Shown here in pieces: positions 18,677-27,399 of a stretch of 64,000 nucleotides of DNA. The notes beneath the pieces were generated by a model, which saw nothing but the letters and a program-made list of their open reading frames with translations, did no database searches and was not told the origin of the DNA. Origin of the DNA: AP-15 sp963698995. GTDB taxonomy: Bacteria; Pseudomonadota; Alphaproteobacteria; ATCC43930; CGMCC-115725. Location: positions 1 to 64,000 of the forward strand of contig CAVOTD010000011.1 of NCBI GenBank assembly GCA_963698995.1, in the 5' to 3' direction. Made by a program: the position numbers and the translations under genes. The first letter of the stretch is position 1. Each line of letters opens with the position of its first letter.

Positions 18677-18795
18677 GTGCGTGCTTCGAGACGCGCCCGT
18701 AAGGGCGCTCCTCAGCATGAGGCATGCGATTGATGACATCGGAAAGTGGTCCTCATCCTGAGGAGGCCGCTTGGAGGGCGTCTCGAAGGACGCAC
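18677..18795. repeat. Dispersed palindromic repeat (CTTCGAGACGC...GCGTCTCGAAG type)
   Basis: GTGCTTCGAGACGC near 18681 is answered by GCGTCTCGAAGGACGCAC at 18778-18795, and inside them GCTCCTCAGCATGAGG pairs with CCTCATCCTGAGGAGGC. This is a long imperfect hairpin of a class widespread between genes of Alphaproteobacteria. It lies between asd and yejE, and the only in-frame initiation codon found for yejE (GTG 18746) lies within it. Confidence 0.75.
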
Positions 18796-19843
18796 CGCGC
18801 CCGACCATTTTTTAGGCTGGCGCATCACCCCGCTCACCCGGCGCCGGCTCGAGGCGTTTCGCCGCAACCGCCGCGGCTTCTGGTCGTTGTGGATCTTTCT
18901 CGCGCTGTTCCTCGTCACCTTGTTCGCCGAGTTCATCGCCAATGACCGCCCGATCGTGGTCCGTTACGAAGGCGCGTGGTACTTCCCGGTATTCACCGAT
19001 TACCCCGAGACGACGTTCGGCGGCGAATTTCCGACCTCGGCCGATTACCGCGACCCGACGGTGGAGAAACTGATATCGGCAAAGGGCTGGATAGTCTGGC
19101 CGCCGATTCCGTTCAGCTACAATACGATCAATTACGATCTGCCGAGCCCCGCGCCATCGCCGCCGTCGCGTGTAAACTGGCTCGGCACCGACGATCAGGG
19201 GCGCGATGTCGTCGCCAGGCTGATCTACGGCTTTCGCATTTCGGTGCTGTTCGGCCTCACCCTGACGGCCCTGTCGTCGGTCATCGGGATCGCCGCCGGA
19301 GCCGTCCAGGGTTATTTCGGCGGGCTTGTCGACCTCGGCTTCCAGCGCTTCATCGAGATCTGGTCGGGGCTGCCGGTCCTCTACCTGTTGATCATCATGG
19401 CGAGCTTTATCGAGCCCAACTTCTGGTGGCTGCTGGGTCTGATGCTGCTGTTTTCGTGGATGCACCTCGTCGATGTCGTGCGCGCCGAGTTTCTGCGCGC
19501 GCGCAACTTCGACTATGTGCGGGCGGCGCGCGCGCTTGGGGTTGCCGACCGGATCATCATTTTGCGCCATGTGCTGCCCAACGCCACCGTCGCGACCATC
19601 ACCTTTATGCCCTTCATCCTGAACGGCTCGATCACCACTCTGACCTCGCTCGATTTTCTCGGTTTCGGCTTGCCGCCGGGGTCGCCCTCGCTCGGCGAGC
19701 TGCTGGCCCAAGGCAAGGCCAATCTGCAGGCGCCATGGCTCGGCATCGCCGCCTTTATGGTGTTGGCGGTAATGCTGAGCCTGTTGATCTTTGTCGGCGA
19801 GGCGGTGCGCGATGCGTTCGACCCGCGCAAGGTGGTGGTGTGA
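18746..19843 (+). CDS. yejE: ABC transporter permease, YejE-like (oligopeptide/microcin C type)
   Basis: An inner-membrane permease of up to 365 residues. TPLTRRRLEAFRRNRRGFWS followed by LWIFLALFLVTLFAEFIAND and YFPVFTDYPETTFGGEFPT are characteristic of YejE rather than of DppC/OppC. WLGTDDQGRDVVARLIYGFR and the EAA-loop ARNFDYVRAARALGVAD are intact. The natural N-terminus should lie near 18820, but no ATG, GTG or TTG occurs there in frame; the first upstream candidate is GTG 18746 inside a palindromic repeat. Genes for the binding protein YejA and the partner permease YejB are absent. yejF follows with a 4-nt overlap. Confidence 0.85.
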   Translation: MVLILRRPLGGRLEGRTAPDHFLGWRITPLTRRRLEAFRRNRRGFWSLWIFLALFLVTLFAEFIANDRPIVVRYEGAWYFPVFTDYPETTFGGEFPTSADYRDPTVEKLISAKGWIVWPPIPFSYNTINYDLPSPAPSPPSRVNWLGTDDQGRDVVARLIYGFRISVLFGLTLTALSSVIGIAAGAVQGYFGGLVDLGFQRFIEIWSGLPVLYLLIIMASFIEPNFWWLLGLMLLFSWMHLVDVVRAEFLRARNFDYVRAARALGVADRIIILRHVLPNATVATITFMPFILNGSITTLTSLDFLGFGLPPGSPSLGELLAQGKANLQAPWLGIAAFMVLAVMLSLLIFVGEAVRDAFDPRKVVV

Positions 19844-19916
19844 GCCAGGCGCGAAGCGGAGCTTCGCCCCAAGGTGGTGGTGTAGGCCCTGGGCGAAGCG
19901 CAGCTTCGCCCAGGGT
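19829..19916. repeat. Tandem short duplication with GCGAAGC/GCTTCGC palindromes at the yejE-yejF junction
   Basis: CAAGGTGGTGGTGT occurs at 19829-19842 and again at about 19872-19885, and each copy is followed by a GGGCGAAGC/GCTTCGCCC-type palindrome. The duplication places two hairpins across the yejE stop and the yejF start and adds low-complexity codons to the YejF N-terminus. Confidence 0.6.
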
Positions 19917-21579
19917 GGCAGGCGTTTCCGACGGAAACGCCGAGCGCGAAGACCGCCGCGCCGCGCCGCTCCTCGAAATCCGCAATCTCAGCGTTACCTT
20001 TGCCGGCCGCGGCGGCGCGCCGCCGGTCGAGGCGGTCAAGGGCGTCTCCCTCACCCTCGATCGCGGCGAGACCCTGGCGTTGGTCGGCGAGAGCGGCTCG
20101 GGTAAGAGTGTGACCGCTCTCTCGGTGCTGCAGCTGCTGCCCTACCCGATCGCGGCGCATGGGGTCGGGAGCAGCGTCCGTTTTGCCGGCGAGGAGTTGA
20201 TCGGCGCCAGTCCCGAGCGGCTGCGCCGGATGCGCGGCGATCGGATCGCGATGGTTTTTCAGGAGCCGATGACCTCGCTCAACCCGTTGCACACACTCGA
20301 GCGGCAGATTGCCGAGACCCTGCTGATCCACAAGCATATGACGTCATCGGCGGCGCGCCAGCGCACCATCGAGCTGTTGCGCCTTGTCGGCCTGCCCGAC
20401 GCCGAGGGCCGGCTCGGCGCCTACCCGCATCAGTTGTCGGGCGGCCAGCGGCAGCGGGTGATGATCGCGATGGCGATCGCCAATGAGCCCGACATCTTGA
20501 TCGCCGACGAGCCGACGACCGCCCTCGATGTGACGATCCAGGCGCGCATCCTCGAGCTTCTCAAAGATCTGCGGGATCGTTTTGGCATGGCCCTCTTGCT
20601 GATCACCCATGATCTGACAATCGTCCGCAAGATGGCGGACCGCGTCTCAATCATGACCCGCGGCGAGATCGTCGAGGCCGGCCCGACGGCCGACATTTTC
20701 ACCCGTCCGCGCCACCCTTACACAAAGCGACTGCTCGCCGCCGAACCGAAGGGGCGAGCCGTTCCGGCGGATCCTGCAGGGCCGGAGTTGCTGGCGGCGG
20801 AGGACGTCAAGGTGTGGTTTCCGATCCGCCGCGGCGTGCTGCGCCGGGTCGGCGGCTACGTCAAGGCGGTCGACGGCGTCTCGCTCGCGCTGCGCCCGGG
20901 TACGACGCTCGGCGTCGTCGGCGAGAGTGGCTCGGGCAAGACGACATTGGGCCTGGCGCTGCTACGGCTGACCGAGGCGGAAGGAAAAATTCGCTTTGCA
21001 GAGCGGGACATCGCCGGGCTCGCGCAGCGCCAGTTGCGGCCGCTGCGTCGCCAGATGCAGGTGGTCTTTCAGGATCCGTTCTCAAGTTTGTCGCCGCGGC
21101 TCTCGGTGACGCAAATCGTCGAGGAGGGGCTCAAGGTGCACCGCCTGGCCGCGAGCCCGGCCGAGCGCCGGCGGTTGATCGAAACCGCGCTCGTCGAGGT
21201 CGGGCTCGATCCCGAGGCGGCCGAACGTTACCCCCACGAATTCTCCGGCGGACAGCGTCAGCGGATCGCGATCGCCCGAGCCCTCGTCCTGAAGCCGCGC
21301 TTTGTCGTGCTCGACGAGCCGACCTCGGCCCTGGACATGTCGGTACAGGCGCAGATCGTCGACCTGCTGCGCGAATTGCAATTGCGCCACGGCCTCGCCT
21401 ATCTGTTCATCAGCCATGATCTGAGGGTCGTGCGCGCCCTGGCGCATGAGATCCTCGTCATGAAGGACGGCAGGATCGTCGAGGCCGGCGCGACCGCGCA
21501 GATCATGACCGCCCCCGAGCACCCCTACACCCGCGCTCTGATGGCCGCCGCCTTCGATCTCGCTGCGGTGCCGTCGTAA
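19840..21579 (+). CDS. yejF: ABC transporter ATP-binding protein, YejF-like, two fused nucleotide-binding domains
   Basis: A cytoplasmic protein of about 579 residues with two complete ABC domains. Domain 1: Walker A GESGSGKSVTAL, signature LSGGQRQRV, Walker B ILIADEPTTALD. Domain 2: GESGSGKTTLGLALL, signature FSGGQRQRIAIARAL, Walker B FVVLDEPTSALD. It energises peptide-type uptake with YejE. GTG 19840 overlaps the yejE stop (GTGA). The first 40 residues come from two tandem copies of a short palindrome (GCGAAGC-G/C-AGCTTCGCC) and are probably dispensable; a later GTG near 19915 could be the true start. Confidence 0.9.
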   Translation: MSQARSGASPQGGGVGPGRSAASPRVAGVSDGNAEREDRRAAPLLEIRNLSVTFAGRGGAPPVEAVKGVSLTLDRGETLALVGESGSGKSVTALSVLQLLPYPIAAHGVGSSVRFAGEELIGASPERLRRMRGDRIAMVFQEPMTSLNPLHTLERQIAETLLIHKHMTSSAARQRTIELLRLVGLPDAEGRLGAYPHQLSGGQRQRVMIAMAIANEPDILIADEPTTALDVTIQARILELLKDLRDRFGMALLLITHDLTIVRKMADRVSIMTRGEIVEAGPTADIFTRPRHPYTKRLLAAEPKGRAVPADPAGPELLAAEDVKVWFPIRRGVLRRVGGYVKAVDGVSLALRPGTTLGVVGESGSGKTTLGLALLRLTEAEGKIRFAERDIAGLAQRQLRPLRRQMQVVFQDPFSSLSPRLSVTQIVEEGLKVHRLAASPAERRRLIETALVEVGLDPEAAERYPHEFSGGQRQRIAIARALVLKPRFVVLDEPTSALDMSVQAQIVDLLRELQLRHGLAYLFISHDLRVVRALAHEILVMKDGRIVEAGATAQIMTAPEHPYTRALMAAAFDLAAVPS

Positions 21580-21751
21580 ACCTCACGGTTGCCGCGCTCT
21601 GTCATGGCCGGCTTGGTCCCGTCCAGGTCCTGACGGATCGGCACACGCCGAAATCGCCGGAAATCCGACCGATCGTTGTGGCGTTCGACCTGGTGGCCAT
21701 TAGCCCGTAGACTTGCTCACGCGATAGAAGGACAGGGAGCGCGATCACCGG

Positions 21752-23677
21752 ATGAGGCGGGTCTACCAGGGCATGCGCGGCCTCGGCGGGTCTACCATGT
21801 CGAGGAGCCGCGCCCGGCTCGAAAGGCTGCTGGGTGCCGGTATCTTCGGTAGGCGCAGCAGCGCCACAGATCATCAGGCGAGCACGATCCAGGACCGCCC
21901 GCGCCGAGCGTTGACTTGGCCGTTGCGCCTGCTTCTCGGCGCGTCTCTCGCCGTCCCGCTGCTGCTGCTCGCAATCGCCGCCTGGCAAAACTTCCGGCTT
22001 GTCCAGGTTCAGGCCGAACAGCGGGTGATGATCGAGACCGGTCAACTGCACGAGCATGCGCGCAGCGGCTTCGAGACTTACGCGTTGGTGCTTGCATGGA
22101 TCGACGATCGGATTCGCGGGCTCGATTGGGACCGCATCGAGAGTGACAGCGGGCTGCGTCGCTTTCTGTCCGATCTCCAGACCTTGCCGCAGATCGGCAC
22201 CGTTTCGCTCATGGATGCCAGCGGGCGAATACGAGCGAGCGGGAGCACGTCCCGGACGGCATCTGACGAGGCCGCGAGCCACGCTGCCTTTGCTGCGCAA
22301 AAGCAGCTCGATGCCGGGATCTTTGTCGGGCGCAGAGACACGGATCAGCTTACCCAGATCTCGGATTTCGACATCAGCCGGCGCCGATCGACGCCCGATG
22401 ACAGCTTTGACGGAATCATCATTATCTCCGCGCGACCCCAATATTTCAGCGATTTTTTCAGCACCGTCTCGCGCGACGAGAACTTCTCGGCCTCGCTGAT
22501 GCGCAGCGACGGCTCGGTGCTGGTGCGGTTTCCGACTTTGCCCGGCCCGCTGGTGTTCACTCCCGACCGACCTGTTATGCAAGCCATCGCCGCCAAGCCG
22601 GAGCGCGGCCTGTTCCAAGGCAGAGGAGATACCGACGGCATTTCCCGGCTTTTCGGCTATCAGCGGATCGGGGCTTATCCGCTTTACGTCACCTTCGGCA
22701 TCCCGAGATATGGTGTGCTGGCCTCGTGGCGCGCCAATCTGGTCGACTATTTGTTGTTCGCCGTCCCGGCTTCGCTCGGCCTCTTCTGCATGACGCTGTT
22801 CGCGGTGCGGCAACTGCAACAGCAGAAGGTCGCCAGCTGGCGCTGGCGAACCACCGCCCGGCGGCTGAAGCGTGAGATGAATCGTAGGACACGGGCGGAG
22901 GCCGCGCTCCTTCAGGCACACAAGCTGGAGGCTCTCGGTCAGCTGACTGGCGGCGTGGCCCACGATTTCAATAATCTGCTGACCGTGCTCCAAGGGTGTC
23001 TCGAAATGCTCAGCGGCCGGCAGCGGGACGAAAGGCTTCAGGCGCGGGTGGAAATGGCGCTGTCAACCGTCGCTCGCGGCGAGAAGCTGACCGGACAGCT
23101 TCTCGCCTTTGCACGGCGGCAGCCGCTGACTGTCGCGCGCGTCGACCTCAATCTGTTGCTCGGCAGGATGACTGAATTGCTAGCCCGGACCGTCGGCAGC
23201 GGCATTAAGATCGAAACCGATTTCGCACCCGGTCTGTGGCCGGTCGACGCCGACGCTACCCAGCTCGAGCTCGCTGTGATCAATCTTGTGATAAATGCCC
23301 GCGATGCGATGCCGGAAGGCGGTGTGCTGCGGGTGCGAACCTTTACTGCCAACCTGCCGCGCCGGCCGCCCGGTGAAGAGCTCAGCGAGGGCGGGGATTT
23401 TGTCGGTCTGGAGATCTCCGACAGCGGCACCGGGATGTCGCCCGAGGTGTTGACGCGGGCGTTCGAGCCGTTCTTTACCAGCAAGGGTCCCGGCAAAGGC
23501 ACCGGTCTCGGGCTCAGCATGGTGTATGGCTTTGCGCGCCAGTCCGGCGGTTCGGCGTCGATCCGCAGCGAGGTCGGCCGTGGCACCGCGGTGACGTTGC
23601 TGCTGCCGCGGGGCCGCGAGCTCAGCGGCGCCGATGAGGGCGGCGCGACAGGCTTGCCGCGGCAGGCTTCGGCGTGA
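21752..23677 (+). CDS. Membrane sensor histidine kinase without receiver domain
   Basis: A protein of up to 641 residues. After a basic N-terminus comes a membrane helix (WPLRLLLGASLAVPLLLLAI), a periplasmic PDC/Cache-like sensor region (about 75-330), a second helix (YLLFAVPASLGLFCMTLFAV), a coiled linker, and a kinase core. The phosphoacceptor histidine is in GQLTGGVAHDFNNLLTVLQG (about residue 403), and the ATPase has NLVINARDAMP, DSGTGM and GTGLGLSMVYGF. The core resembles the HDFNNLL kinases that often carry C-terminal receivers, but the protein stops after LLLPRGRELSG. No response regulator lies nearby, so the partner is unknown. Start uncertain (ATG 21752, 21773 or 21797). Confidence 0.88.
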   Translation: MRRVYQGMRGLGGSTMSRSRARLERLLGAGIFGRRSSATDHQASTIQDRPRRALTWPLRLLLGASLAVPLLLLAIAAWQNFRLVQVQAEQRVMIETGQLHEHARSGFETYALVLAWIDDRIRGLDWDRIESDSGLRRFLSDLQTLPQIGTVSLMDASGRIRASGSTSRTASDEAASHAAFAAQKQLDAGIFVGRRDTDQLTQISDFDISRRRSTPDDSFDGIIIISARPQYFSDFFSTVSRDENFSASLMRSDGSVLVRFPTLPGPLVFTPDRPVMQAIAAKPERGLFQGRGDTDGISRLFGYQRIGAYPLYVTFGIPRYGVLASWRANLVDYLLFAVPASLGLFCMTLFAVRQLQQQKVASWRWRTTARRLKREMNRRTRAEAALLQAHKLEALGQLTGGVAHDFNNLLTVLQGCLEMLSGRQRDERLQARVEMALSTVARGEKLTGQLLAFARRQPLTVARVDLNLLLGRMTELLARTVGSGIKIETDFAPGLWPVDADATQLELAVINLVINARDAMPEGGVLRVRTFTANLPRRPPGEELSEGGDFVGLEISDSGTGMSPEVLTRAFEPFFTSKGPGKGTGLGLSMVYGFARQSGGSASIRSEVGRGTAVTLLLPRGRELSGADEGGATGLPRQASA

Positions 23678-23773
23678 AACTCTGCTGCCGCAGCGGGCGG
23701 CGTGCGCGTTCTCTACCCGAACCGCGCGGTGCCACCCCCAATGAGTAAGCGTCGCCACATCGGAGGGAGCGAG

Positions 23774-24694
23774 ATGCGCATTGTGATCGTCGGGCAGCAG
23801 GCGTTCGGCAAAGCCGTTCTGGACGCCTTTATTGCACGCGGAGACCAGATCGCCGGCGTGTTCGCCGCGCCGGAAAAGCCGGGGGCAAGGCCCGACCCGC
23901 TGGTCGTCGCGGCGCAGGAACGCGGAGTGACGGTCCACCGCCACGCCAAATACTCGAGCGACGAGGCGAAGCAGGCGCTCGCCGAGCTCAACGCCGATCT
24001 CGGCGTCATGGCCTATGTCCTGCTGTTTGCCCCGCCCGAGTTCTGCGCCATCCCAAAGCACGGGATGATCCAGTTCCATCCGTCGCTGTTGCCGCTGCAT
24101 CGCGGGCCCTCATCGATCCCATGGGCGATCATTCGCGGTCGGGCCGAGACCGGGTTGTCGATCTTTCGCCCGACCCCGGGGCTCGACGAGGGCCCGGTGA
24201 TCCTGCAGAAGCGCGTGCCGATCGGCCCCGACGACACGGCAGGTTCGTTGTACTTCGAAAAGATCTTTCCGCTCGGGGTGGAGGCGCTGGTCCAGGCCGC
24301 CGATCTCGTCGTCTCGGGGCGCGCGACCGAAACCACGCAAGACGAGAGCCGGGCGACCTATGAGGGGTGGGTACGCGATGCCGAATCCCGCATTAATTGG
24401 GCGACCCATGTCGATTTCGTCTATGATTTGATCCGCGGCTGCAACCCGGCGCCCGGCGCCTGGACCATGTTCGGGGAGCGCAAGGTTTACCTGTTCGACG
24501 CGCGCAAGATCATTGCCCCGACCTTTGGCGCGGTGCGCGGGAAAAAGCTCGGCGAGGTCGTCGCAGTCGGCGATGCCGGCATGCGAATTCTCGCCCAGGG
24601 CGGTTTTGTGGAGGTTTCCCGGATTCGGCTCGATGACGGGCCAAAGATCAAATCGGCCGAGGCGGAAATCGCCGAGGGAACTATCCTCGGCTAG
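23774..24694 (+). CDS. Formyltransferase-fold protein, 10-formyl-THF hydrolase-like (ALDH1L N-domain type)
   Basis: A 306-residue protein with a GGAGGGAG ribosome binding site before ATG 23774. It begins MRIVIVGQQAFGKAVLDAFI, like the N-terminal hydrolase domain of 10-formyltetrahydrofolate dehydrogenase rather than Fmt. The catalytic HPSLLPLHRGPSSIPWAIIRG, GLSIFRPTPGLDEGPVILQK and the C-terminal RATYEGWVRDAESRINWATH followed by IRGCNPAPGAWT agree with that domain. It could release formate from 10-formyl-THF or transfer formyl to a sugar or amine; without a fused aldehyde dehydrogenase the role is open. It stands alone after the histidine kinase and before a repeat. Confidence 0.8.
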   Translation: MRIVIVGQQAFGKAVLDAFIARGDQIAGVFAAPEKPGARPDPLVVAAQERGVTVHRHAKYSSDEAKQALAELNADLGVMAYVLLFAPPEFCAIPKHGMIQFHPSLLPLHRGPSSIPWAIIRGRAETGLSIFRPTPGLDEGPVILQKRVPIGPDDTAGSLYFEKIFPLGVEALVQAADLVVSGRATETTQDESRATYEGWVRDAESRINWATHVDFVYDLIRGCNPAPGAWTMFGERKVYLFDARKIIAPTFGAVRGKKLGEVVAVGDAGMRILAQGGFVEVSRIRLDDGPKIKSAEAEIAEGTILG

Positions 24695-24700
24695 TATTTT

Positions 24701-24829
24701 CCCTCTCCCCGCCGGGGGAGAGGGTCGGGTGAGGGGGCCGACGACGCCATCTGCGGTACCGCCATCTCACCCTCCGGCCGCTGCGCGACGGGGCCCCTCC
24801 CTCTCCCCGCTAAAGGGGCGCAGAGGGGC
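24701..24829. repeat. Dispersed GC-rich palindrome (CCCTCTCCCCGC...GGGGAGAGGG type)
   Basis: CCCTCTCCCCGCCGGGGGAG starts the element; AGAGGGTCGGGTGAGGGG, then CTCACCCTCC and CCCTCCCTCTCCCCGCTAAA, give strong self-complementarity. This class is very common in proteobacterial intergenic DNA. It lies at the convergent ends of the formyl-THF hydrolase-like gene and glgA, and the last codons and stop of glgA fall within it. It may act as a bidirectional terminator. Confidence 0.7.
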
Positions 24830-26288
24830 TCACCTCAGGCCGCAGTTCGTGGTAGACTGCGAGGTATTGCCGCGCTGCTGCGTCCCAGCTGAAGTCGCGG
24901 GTCATCGCCCGCCGCATCATGCGCCGCCATATCTGAGGCTGGCGAAAGAGGGCGGTGGCGCGGGCGGCTGCCGACAGCAGCCCCTGCGGGCCGTCGTCGT
25001 CAAACGCGAAGCCCGTGGCGCTACCCTCGGCCAGGCTGACCGATGCTGCATCGACCACGGTGTCGGCGAGGCCGCCGACCCGACGGACCAGCGGCAGGGT
25101 GCCATAGCGCAGCGCGTAAAGCTGGGTCAGGCCGCAAGGTTCGAAGCGCGAAGGCACAAGGATGATGTCGGCGCCGCCGATGATCAGATGAGACAACGCT
25201 TCATCATAACCGATCTCGACGGCCACCTGCCCGCGATGCGCCTCGGCCGCCAGCGCAAAACCCTGCTCGAGATCGCGGTCGCCCGAGCCCAGAACTGCGA
25301 GTTGCGTGTGGCCGGCGGCGAACTCCGGCAGAGCAGCAAGGAGGAGGTCGAGACCCTTTTGCGGCGTCAGCCGGCTGACCGCTCCGAAGAGGGGTGCATC
25401 GCGCCGCTCATCTAGCCCAAGCCGGCGCTTCAGCGCCGCCTTGGCCGCGCGTTTGCCGGCAATTGCATTCTCGGCGCTGTACGCTTGCGGCAACACCGCA
25501 TCGTGGCGCGGATCCCAGATTTGCGGATCGACGCCGTTCAAAATTCCGGTCAATGAGGCGGCGCGGCTGCGCAACAGCCCGTCGAGACCACAGCCGAATG
25601 CCGAGGTCTGAATTTCGCGGGCATAAGTCGGGCTGACCGTGGTCAGGCGATCCGCATAGAACAGCCCCGCCTTTATGAACGAAACGAGACCGTTGAACTC
25701 CAGACCGTTGATCGAAAAGAACCCGGCCGGAAGTGCCAGCTCGGCAAGAACAGCGGACGGAAACACCCCCTGATAAGCCAGATTGTGAACCGTGAAAACG
25801 GTCGGGATGTGGCCGGTGCTCGGCGGATTTGCGGCCAGATAGGCAGGGGCGAGCCCGGCATGCCAGTCATGACCGTGGATGATGTCGGGGCGCCAGCTCG
25901 GGTCAGCGCCGCGCGCGAGTTCCGCGGCGACCCAGCTGAACAGGCCGAAGCGGCGATGGTTATCGGGCCAGTCGCGCCCGTCCGGCCCGGCATAGGGATT
26001 GCCGGGCCGATCGTAGAACGCCGGCTGGTCGACCAGATAGGCGAGGCGTTCCGTCCCGGGCAACCGGGCCAAAGCGATGCGCACGCGCTCCGCCGCGAAC
26101 GGCGTGTGCAGCCGGGCGGCGTCTGTGATTCCGGGGAAGGCATCTAGAAAGCCCGGGAAGCCGGGGAGCAAGAGGCGCGCCTCGACCCCAAGCGCGGCCA
26201 ACGCCGGCGGAAGAGCGGCGGCGACATCGCCGAGCCCGCCGGACTTGACCCAAGGATAAAGCTCTGCCGTGACATACAGAACACGCAT
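24810..26288 (-). CDS. glgA: Glycogen synthase (ADP-glucose)
   Basis: A 492-residue GT5 glycosyltransferase that elongates alpha-1,4-glucan from ADP-glucose. The ADP-glucose motif is VKSGGLGDVAAALPPALAAL (about residues 14-33); HGHDWHAGLAPAYLA, TVHNLAYQGVFP, LNGVDPQIWDP and the catalytic FEPCGLTQLYALRYGTLPLV are all present. The C-terminal residues (PEVSPSAPL) and the stop are encoded by the edge of a dispersed palindrome, so the tail is not conserved. No other glg gene is visible. ilvC lies 36 bp upstream on the same strand. Confidence 0.95.
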   Translation of the reverse strand: MRVLYVTAELYPWVKSGGLGDVAAALPPALAALGVEARLLLPGFPGFLDAFPGITDAARLHTPFAAERVRIALARLPGTERLAYLVDQPAFYDRPGNPYAGPDGRDWPDNHRRFGLFSWVAAELARGADPSWRPDIIHGHDWHAGLAPAYLAANPPSTGHIPTVFTVHNLAYQGVFPSAVLAELALPAGFFSINGLEFNGLVSFIKAGLFYADRLTTVSPTYAREIQTSAFGCGLDGLLRSRAASLTGILNGVDPQIWDPRHDAVLPQAYSAENAIAGKRAAKAALKRRLGLDERRDAPLFGAVSRLTPQKGLDLLLAALPEFAAGHTQLAVLGSGDRDLEQGFALAAEAHRGQVAVEIGYDEALSHLIIGGADIILVPSRFEPCGLTQLYALRYGTLPLVRRVGGLADTVVDAASVSLAEGSATGFAFDDDGPQGLLSAAARATALFRQPQIWRRMMRRAMTRDFSWDAAARQYLAVYHELRPEVSPSAPL

Positions 26289-26324
26289 CGGCCGGGGCGA
26301 AACTGGCGTCAGCGCAGCGCAGTC

Positions 26325-27344
26325 TCAATTCTTGGATTTGTCCACCAGACGGTTCTCGGCGATCCACGGCATCATCGCGCGCAGCTTCTCGCCGATCTTT
26401 TCGATGTCGTGCTCGGCAGCGCGGCGGCGCAAAGCCTTGAAGCTTGGTTGGCCGGCGGTGTTCTCGAGCACCCATTCGCGCGCGAAATTGCCGGACTGGA
26501 TATCGGCCAGGATCTTTTTCATTTCGGCTCGGACATGCGTATCGATGAGCCGCGGACCGCGCGTGTAATCGCCGTATTCGGCGGTGTTCGAGATCGAGTA
26601 GCGCATGTTCGCGATGCCGCCCTCATAGATCAGATCGACGATCAGCTTCATCTCGTGGCAGCACTCGAAATACGCCATCTCCGGCGCGTAGCCGGCCTCG
26701 ACCAAAGTCTCAAAGGCCGCGAGAATGAGCGAGGTCAGGCCGCCGCAAAGGACCGATTGCTCGCCGAAGAGATCGGTCTCGCACTCCTCTCGGAAGGTCG
26801 TCTCGATGACCCCGGCGCGGCCGCCGCCGATCGCCGACGCATAAGATAGTGCAATTTCGAGCGCATTGCCGGACGGGTTCTGCTCGACCGCAACGAGGCA
26901 CGGAACGCCACCGCCGCGCAGATATTCCGAGCGTACCGTGTGCCCCGGCCCCTTGGGCGCGATCATAAACACATCCATGTCGGGACGCGGCTCGATCAGC
27001 CGGAAATGGATGCTGAGCCCGTGGGCGAAGGCGAGCGCGGTGCCTTCCCGCATGTTGGCGCGCAGCTCGCCCGCATAAAGCGCCGCCTGCAGCTCGTCGG
27101 GGGTCAGCACCATGACGATGTCCGCCCATTTCGCGGCCTCTGCCGCGGTCATCACGCGCAGCCCCGCTTCCTCTGCTTTTTTGATCGAGGCCGATCCCGA
27201 CCTCAGGGCAACGACGACCTCTCTGACCCCGCTGTCGCGCAGGTTATTGGCATGCGCGTGCCCCTGGCTGCCGTAACCGACGATCACCACCTTCTTCGAC
27301 TTGACCAGGTTCACATCGGCATCCCGGTCGTAATACACGCGCAT
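26325..27344 (-). CDS. ilvC: Ketol-acid reductoisomerase
   Basis: A 339-residue class I enzyme of valine, leucine and isoleucine biosynthesis, converting acetolactate or acetohydroxybutyrate to dihydroxy acids with NADPH. The nucleotide fold is VVIVGYGSQGHAHANNLRDS; IAPKGPGHTVRSEY, the metal-ligand helix around ETDLFGEQSVLCGG, and FECCHEMKLIVDLIYEGGI are as expected. It is third in the minus-strand series ilvB-ilvH-ilvC, 55 bp after ilvH. Confidence 0.97.
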   Translation of the reverse strand: MRVYYDRDADVNLVKSKKVVIVGYGSQGHAHANNLRDSGVREVVVALRSGSASIKKAEEAGLRVMTAAEAAKWADIVMVLTPDELQAALYAGELRANMREGTALAFAHGLSIHFRLIEPRPDMDVFMIAPKGPGHTVRSEYLRGGGVPCLVAVEQNPSGNALEIALSYASAIGGGRAGVIETTFREECETDLFGEQSVLCGGLTSLILAAFETLVEAGYAPEMAYFECCHEMKLIVDLIYEGGIANMRYSISNTAEYGDYTRGPRLIDTHVRAEMKKILADIQSGNFAREWVLENTAGQPSFKALRRRAAEHDIEKIGEKLRAMMPWIAENRLVDKSKN

Positions 27345-27399
27345 GTTGCAGTCCTCCTGTGAACGCGCGGTCGGCGCCCGTCGCTTGCCGCACTGGCGT

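Noticed and set aside
21602..22993. Long open frame on the minus strand opposite the histidine kinase
   Set aside because: No recognisable domain, and the plus strand encodes a clear kinase; long antisense frames are usual in GC-rich DNA.
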